Part shown: piece by piece, positions 58,493 to 64,000 of the stretch
How the letters are laid out: every line of letters begins with the position of its first letter
How positions within the stretch are numbered: position 1 is the stretch's first letter
Source: Hemerocallis citrina
Lineage: Eukaryota; Streptophyta; Magnoliopsida; Asparagales; Asphodelaceae
DNA: 64,000 bases
NCBI GenBank assembly: GCA_017893485.1
Contig: CM030367.1
Span: forward strand, 84,946,853-85,010,852
Reading direction: 5' to 3'
Position numbers and translations under genes: made by a program
The notes under the pieces: generated by a model
Databases searched by the model: none
The model's input: the letters and a program-made list of their open reading frames with translations, nothing else
Told to the model about the DNA's origin: nothing

Positions 58493-58992
58493 NNNNNNNN
58501 NNNNNNNNNNNNNNNNNNNNNNNNNNNNNNNNNNNNNNNNNNNNNNNNNNNNNNNNNNNNNNNNNNNNNNNNNNNNNNNNNNNNNNNNNNNNNNNNNNNN
58601 NNNNNNNNNNNNNNNNNNNNNNNNNNNNNNNNNNNNNNNNNNNNNNNNNNNNNNNNNNNNNNNNNNNNNNNNNNNNNNNNNNNNNNNNNNNNNNNNNNNN
58701 NNNNNNNNNNNNNNNNNNNNNNNNNNNNNNNNNNNNNNNNNNNNNNNNNNNNNNNNNNNNNNNNNNNNNNNNNNNNNNNNNNNNNNNNNNNNNNNNNNNN
58801 NNNNNNNNNNNNNNNNNNNNNNNNNNNNNNNNNNNNNNNNNNNNNNNNNNNNNNNNNNNNNNNNNNNNNNNNNNNNNNNNNNNNNNNNNNNNNNNNNNNN
58901 NNNNNNNNNNNNNNNNNNNNNNNNNNNNNNNNNNNNNNNNNNNNNNNNNNNNNNNNNNNNNNNNNNNNNNNNNNNNNNNNNNNNNNNNNNNN
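58493..58992. other. Assembly gap, exactly 500 N
   Basis: The round number indicates a placeholder of unknown real size, inside the chromovirus LTR. Open frames spanning it are meaningless. Confidence 0.99.
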
Positions 58993-59447
58993 CCTACTAA
59001 AAGTTTTTTCATGTGTTTTAATTAATTGTTTACTAAATTGGGCTACACTACAAGTTAGGCTAATTAAAAGAGTTATTAAATTAAATGGGCTCACTAATGG
59101 GCCAAATGACCATGGGCTCTAGTAAATTAATTAATTAATTAATTATAGTGGGCTAGAAAGTGATAATTTGGCCTAGGATTTAATTAGGCTTTTAAAAATA
59201 GACTTTTTTATAAAATAAAGCGAATAATTACTTGTTCATGCTATAAAGAAATATTTTTCTAGAAAAAGTGCATATGAAATTATACGTGCAAAACACGTAA
59301 AAATCAACAAACTATTCATAAATAAAATTCAGGATGTTACAATACTCCCTCCTTAGAATAGTTCCGTCCCCGGAACTACATTTAAAAAGTGAGAAAACGG
59401 GAATACAACCAACAGATAAGAAGTGAAAGGAAAAAAAAAGATACAAA

Positions 59448-60617
59448 TCAAACAAAGAGCTGAGGATGATCTTTCATCATCCTTTCCTCAGATTCCCAAG
59501 TAGCATGTTCAACGAACTGGTTTCTCCATACTACTTTGACCATTGGTATCGTCTTGTTCCTCAAGACTTTCTCCCGACGATCGACAATCTCAACCGGAAG
59601 CTCAATGTAACTCAGATCCAACTGCAAACCCTCCGGCACTTCGGGCAAATGATGACTCAGATCTGGAATGTACCATCTCAGCATAGACACATGGAAGACA
59701 TTGTGCACCCGAGATAACTCTTTCGGCAACTCCAACCGGTAAGCAATTTTCCCAATCCGCTTCAATATCTTGTACGGGCCTATGAACCTTGGGGCTAACT
59801 TCCCACCTCTGCCAAAGCGAATCACACCCTTGCTAGGTGAAACCTTCAGGAAGACAAAGTCGCCAACCTCAAACTCAAGGTCCCTCCTTCGGTTGTCTAC
59901 ATAGCTCTTCTGCCTACTCTGAGCATCCACCAACCTCTTCCTGATCAGACCGATTTTTAGGTGTCTGCTGCACAATCTCAGGCCCAAACATCTCTCGTTC
60001 CCCAACTTCAAACCAACAAACAGGTGTTCTGCACTTCCTGCCATACAGAGCTTCGTACGGCGCCATCCCAATACTAGTTTGAAAACTGTGGTTGTAGGCA
60101 AACTCCACCATAGCTAGATTCCTTTCTCAACTGCCTTCAAAATCTAGAACACAACCCCGAAGCATATCCTCAAGAATATGGTTGACTCTCTCTCGGTCTG
60201 CCCATCGGCCTGAGGATGAAAAGCAGTGCTGAAATCCGTCTTGGTACCCAGAGCTGTCTGAAGGCTCCTCCAGAAATGCGAAGTAAACCGCGCATCTCGA
60301 TCAGACACAATGGTTAACGGAATACCATGAAGCCTGACGATCTCCCTAACATACAGCTCAGCCAACTTGTCCATCGACGAAGTGAGTTTCATCGCCAGGA
60401 AGTGAGCAGACTTGGTTAGTTGATTGACTATGATTCAAATTGCATCATTGCCCTTTGAACTCTTGGGCAAACCCGTGATGAAATCCATACTGATGTTATC
60501 CCACTTCCATTCCAGAATAGGTAACTGTTGCAATAGACCTCTGGGCTTCTGATTCTCGGCTTTGACCTGCTGACAGATCTCACACTTCGCCACAAACTCG
60601 GCCACATCTCGCTTCAA
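59448..60617 (-). pseudogene. Chromovirus integrase and chromodomain
   Basis: The minus strand reads CEICQQVKAENQKPRGLLQQLPILEWKWDNISMDFITGLP (end of the zinc-binding part and the first core Asp), then VSDRDARFTSHFW (second Asp), FHPQADGQTER (region of the catalytic Glu), and MAPYEALYGRKCRTP. After a frame change near 59940-60100 the GPY/F region follows (APRFIGPYKILKRIGKIAYRLELP), and the chromodomain at the C-terminus (VLRNKTIPMVKVVWRNQFVEHATWESEERMMKDHPQLF). The chromodomain targets insertion to chromatin. Several stops break it. Confidence 0.92.
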
Positions 60618-60626
60618 ACCTGACCA

Positions 60627-62158
60627 CTAGAAATGTTGCTTGATGTCCTTATACATCTTGGTACTCCCAAGATATACAGACAAAAGAGTAGCATGTGCCA
60701 CTTGAGGAATACTCTTCCGTAATTCTGCTTGATCCGAAACACATAGCCTCTTTCCAAACCACAACACTTCATCCCTGATCTGAAACTCTGACAACATGCC
60801 AGCACCAACCTGCTCCTGTATCTTCTGAATCTCTGTATCTTCCTTCTGACTTGGGATAATCCTTTCATTCAGCATTGGTTGGAGCCTTAACTGAGATAAA
60901 GATGATCCCAAGACTTGCAGAACGACTTCAATAATAGCCCGATCCAACTCCTCTGCAAGTTTTCTCTGAGTTGTAATCAAACTAGCTAGACTACTCTTGC
61001 GGCTAAGTGCATCAGCAATAACATTAGCCTTCCCAAGATGGTACTTAATCTCTGGACAAATGTCCTCAAGTACTTCCAGCCATCTCCGTTGCCTCAGATT
61101 CAGGTCCTTCTGCTGATAGATGTACTTCAAGTTTTTGTGGTCCGTGTACATGTTCAGCTTCTCACCATACACGTAATGTCTCCATTGCTTTAAGGCGAAG
61201 ATAATCGCAGCCAACTCTAGATCATGAGTCAGATAATCTTCTCATGCGGTCTTAGTTGCCTAGACCCATAAGCGATCACTTTTCCTTCTTGCATTAAGAC
61301 ACAACCAAGGCCACGATGCGAAGCATCGCTGTAGACATCATACTCAACACCTACTCTAGGCAAAGCTAAAATGGGAGCAGTAGTCAACTTCTCTTTCAAC
61401 TCCTAAAAGCTTGCCTCGCACTGCTCAGTCCACTTGAAGTTCACATTCTTCTTGGTTAGACCAGTGAGTGGCACGGCTATCTGAGCATAGCCCCGAATGA
61501 ACCTCCTGTAGTATCTAGTTAGCCTAAGTAAACTCCTGATTTCATTCACTGTAGTAGGCCTTTCCCAATCCTTCACTGCCTCTATCTTCTGCGGATCAGT
61601 TGCCACTCCCTCCTTAGAAAGGATGTGACCCAGGAATGCCACTTCAGATTTCTAGAAATTGTACTTGGACAACTTAGCATACAACTCATGCTCCTGGAGC
61701 TTCTTCAAAACTGCAGCCAGATGCTCTGTGTGCTCTCCCTATGACTTAGAGGAGACAAGGATATCGTCGATAAACACCACGATGAAAGAATCAATAAACA
61801 GCCTCAGAACTTTGTTCATCACATCCATGAAGATTGCAGGTGCATTTGTCACTCCAAACAGCATAACTAAGAATTCATAATGCCCGTGTCGAGTTCTGAA
61901 CGCAGTCTTATGCACATCTTCAGCTTTCACTCGAACTTGATGGTATCCTGATCAAAGATCTATTTTGGAGAAAACAGCTGCTCCTTGTAAACGATCAAAC
62001 AGGTCATCAATTTGGGGAATAGGATACTTGTTATCAACAGTGACCTTATTCAGCTCTCGGTAATCGATGCACATCCTCATCGAACCATCCTTCTTCTTTA
62101 CCAACAGCATCGTCGCTCCCCAAGGCAATGCACTCAGTTGAATAAAGCCTTTCTCCAA
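60627..62158 (-). pseudogene. Chromovirus RT, RNase H and integrase start
   Basis: Pieces in order on the minus strand: [44 protein letters not shown], then [29 protein letters not shown] and the catalytic [35 protein letters not shown]; RNase H from 61214 (IIFALKQWRHYVYGEKLNMYTDHKNLKYI) and the start of integrase near 60670. FIDD replaces the commoner YIDD/YSDD form and MLFGVTNAP replaces MPFGLTNAP. Stops and shifts occur near 61400 and 61650-61740. Confidence 0.92.
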
Positions 62159-62188
62159 CAGTTCCTCAATCTTCCGTTTGATCTCATC

Positions 62189-62884
62189 CTACTCCACAAG
62201 CACCATCCTATACGATGCATTTGAAATGGGTGCACTCCATGGCTGAATAGTGATGCTGAACCTTACATCACGATGTGGGGGTAACCCAGGAAAATCTTCC
62301 AAGAACACAGTCGGATAGTCCCGAACCACCGGAATTTGCTGCACATCTACAGGAATCTCCTTCTTGCTGATAGCTGCCACCAGCTCTGAACATCTCTTCT
62401 TCCCTTGGAAAGTGACCTCAGGACTACCTGGGGCCTTCACTGTTACTTCCTTGGTCTTACACTCGATGCTTGCACTGTACACCGACATCCAATCAATGCC
62501 AATGATAACATCGACTCCCAAGACATTCAGCTCGATTAAATCAATCCCAAAAATTCTGTCCCTAATCTCGATCTCGCAGTCCGCGTAGTACCGATCAGTA
62601 GTTAATGTATCCCCTAACGGAGTAGCTACTGCTAAGACCTTGCCTGGAAAGACTTTCGGTTCAACTCCCAAAACTTCAGCAAATTTAGGTGACACAAAAG
62701 TGTGAGAGGACCTAGTATTGAACAAAACAACAGCTTTCTTTCCATTAAAATAAAGTTCTCCTGTTACATAACACACACTCGTTACATAACAGTTTACTAA
62801 ATAAAGTGGAAAAGAGAACAACAGAAAAACACTTCTAAACATCCTCCCTCGTACTAGTGATGATGTGATCCACTTCATCAGCAT
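62189..62884 (-). pseudogene. Chromovirus aspartic protease, active site lost
   Basis: The open frame has the retropepsin-like fold landmarks (GELYFNGKKAVVLFNTRSSHTFVSPKFAEVLG, VLGVDVIIGIDWMSVYSASIECK). The catalytic triplet, DTG/DSG in working enzymes, reads NTR here, so both Asp and Gly are changed. The C-terminal part enters the RT linker (VRDYPTVFLEDFPGLPPHRDVRFSI). Confidence 0.9.
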
Positions 62885-62984
62885 CAGCTTTAGTCAAGGC
62901 AAATACTCGCCCCTGCTGGTATGACTTCTTCCCGGCCTGCTGAGTTGGTCCCTTACGGATGACATCTTACAGCTTAGGGCACTG

Positions 62985-63864
62985 GGATTGGTAATGACCT
63001 ATCTCCCCACAATTATAACAAGTCACCATAGGAGGTCTCACCCATACATTCCCGCGTCTCCCAGCCACATTGACAGCGTTCGCCCCAGTCGGTTTGAACC
63101 TTTGGGCCAGCGACTATCCTCTGATATTTCCAGCAACTGCGAGCCTCTTTCCCATGTTCCAGTTGTTCCTCCAGTTCTGAACAACATGGAAATGTTCTAT
63201 ATCCGTCTCAGTGGCTGCAGCGTGCTTGACCAACTTGTCAAACCTCTTAGTACCGAGGGGTATCATCCTGGATCTCAGACTTGGCCTCAAACCATGCTCG
63301 AATTTTCGAGCCTTCTTTGTCTCGTCCATCACCAGTTCGGGCGCATACCTTGAGAGCTGAGTGAACCTTGTCTCATACTCCCTAACCGACATGCCGCCGT
63401 GCTGCAGTGCCAGAAATTCCATGGCCTTCTTCTCATAGACGTCTGATGGAAAATAATGACTGCAGAACTCCTCCAGAATTCCTCCCAGCCAAGAATAATA
63501 TCTCCCATTGTTCGCTTCATCGACTGCCACCACACAGCCGCATCCTTCTCGAACTGCAGTGCAGCCAACTTCACCTTGCTGCCCTCCGGAGTCTCTAAGA
63601 TTTCGAAGATGGTCTTGACCTGTCGGATCCAATTGTCAGCCGCATCAGGGTTTGACTTCCCCTCAACACGGGTGGTTTCATCCTTTTGAATGATTCCACA
63701 AGTTTGATTGCTTCGGATACTGGATTCACAGTCACCCTCCCTTGGTACTGATTCATAGCAACGACATTGAGTGTCTGATAGACCCTCGCTAACTCCGTTT
63801 CCAAGTCCAAACCTTCGCTGCTTCTAGCTCTTCTTCTAGCCATATTCTGATGCAAAATATCCAT
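62985..63864 (-). pseudogene. Chromovirus gag with zinc knuckle
   Basis: Two frames: 63864-63595 (N-terminus, ESFKRMKPPVLRG) and 63632-63114 (gag core: WLGGILEEFCSHYFPSDVYEKKAMEFLALQHGGMSVREYETRFTQLSRYAPEL). A CCHC knuckle follows at about 63030-62990 (CYNCGEIGHYQSQCP), with all four ligands. The first frame change is near 63610. Confidence 0.88.
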
Positions 63865-64000
63865 TAAATTTGAAGTAGAAAATATGAATTTAAATCAACT
63901 CTTCATTTCGTTGAATTCCAAACTATATACATTCGAATTTAAAACATTTCTGATGTCAAATGAAAGCAGTAAGAAGATACAACATTCTAGTTCCTACGGT

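Larger units (their letters stand above)
56797..59341 (-). repeat. 3' LTR of the chromovirus, with assembly gap
   Basis: The right end GGATGTTACA matches the solo LTR; 57003-57043 matches 49815-49855. A minisatellite with the unit ATCATGGTCCTTCTCCACTCC-like (about 45 bases, four copies) is at 57370-57540. Its true length is unknown because of the gap. Confidence 0.8.
55660..64000 (+). other. Intron 9 (at least 8.3 kb, continues past the window)
   Basis: It begins GTAAGG. The first 1.1 kb has no recognised feature; from about 56795 it is occupied by the antisense chromovirus. Confidence 0.9.
56797..64000 (-). mobile_element. Ty3/gypsy chromovirus, Tekay-like, antisense, 5' end outside the window
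   Basis: On the minus strand from the right edge: gag with zinc knuckle, protease, RT, RNase H, integrase and a C-terminal chromodomain, then a purine tract (59342-59356) and the 3' LTR (about 56797-59341, including a 500-N gap). The gypsy gene order plus chromodomain defines a chromovirus; the wording of the tail (LPVEIVDRREKVLRNKTIPMVKVVWRN, ATWESEERM) is Tekay/Del-like. There are many stops and frameshifts. The outer LTR border lies in a G homopolymer and cannot be fixed. Confidence 0.92.

Noticed and set aside
58458..59094. Long frames across the N gap
   Set aside because: They consist of unknown residues from the placeholder.

Overview
The window is nuclear DNA from a flowering plant. 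I cannot name the species; the coding style and repeat content fit a eudicot or another broad-leaved angiosperm with repeat-rich introns. It contains one host gene, the 5' part of a plastid ferredoxin-dependent glutamate synthase (Fd-GOGAT, GLU/GLS type) on the + strand. The ATG is at 15828 and nine exons run to 55659. They give 566 codons plus two bases of one open reading frame with GT-AG introns at every junction; the gene continues beyond the window. The exons total about 1.7 kb. Almost everything else is transposable-element DNA.

Layout. 1-513: featureless flank. 514-15230: a Ty1/copia element (140-bp LTRs, AAAAT target duplication) whose reverse transcriptase is split by a nested Ty3/gypsy element of Athila type (4189-14185, two 1,676-bp LTRs, AATAC duplication). 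This nest ends about 600 bp upstream of the Fd-GOGAT ATG. 15231-15827: what remains of the proximal promoter and 5' UTR. 15828-20401: exons 1-4, with a hAT-type MITE in intron 1. 20402-31181: intron 4, 10.8 kb, holding a nuclear copy of plastid rpl2, an RTE-like LINE remnant, a 4-kb gypsy LTR with a flanking fragment, and a probable Helitron. 31182-39293: exons 5-8, with a decayed antisense copia element in intron 6. 39294-55513: intron 8, 16.2 kb, with an antisense Sirevirus-like copia element carrying an extra ORF after pol, a solo gypsy LTR with perfect target duplication, and a second hAT-type MITE. 55514-55659: exon 9. 55660-64000: start of intron 9, filled by an antisense Tekay-type chromovirus with a 500-N gap inside its LTR.

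The most unusual signal is a short palindrome, CAGTCGACTGG (core GTCGAC). It recurs about 25 times in the nested Athila-type element and about 16 times in the Sirevirus-like element, two unrelated superfamilies. Copies are usually grouped in twos to fours spaced 20-22 bp, most often exactly 21 bp, with unrelated sequence between them. The groups lie in LTRs, in untranslated regions and in coding linkers, where 21 bp makes a seven-residue repeat. I noticed only three GTCGAC sites in the rest of the window. This looks like a phased array of protein-binding sites that has spread across element families.

All orientable LTR elements inside introns are antisense to Fd-GOGAT, while the two upstream of the gene are sense. 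All element positions, LTR borders and target duplications were read by eye; family names rest on motif recognition, not on searches.
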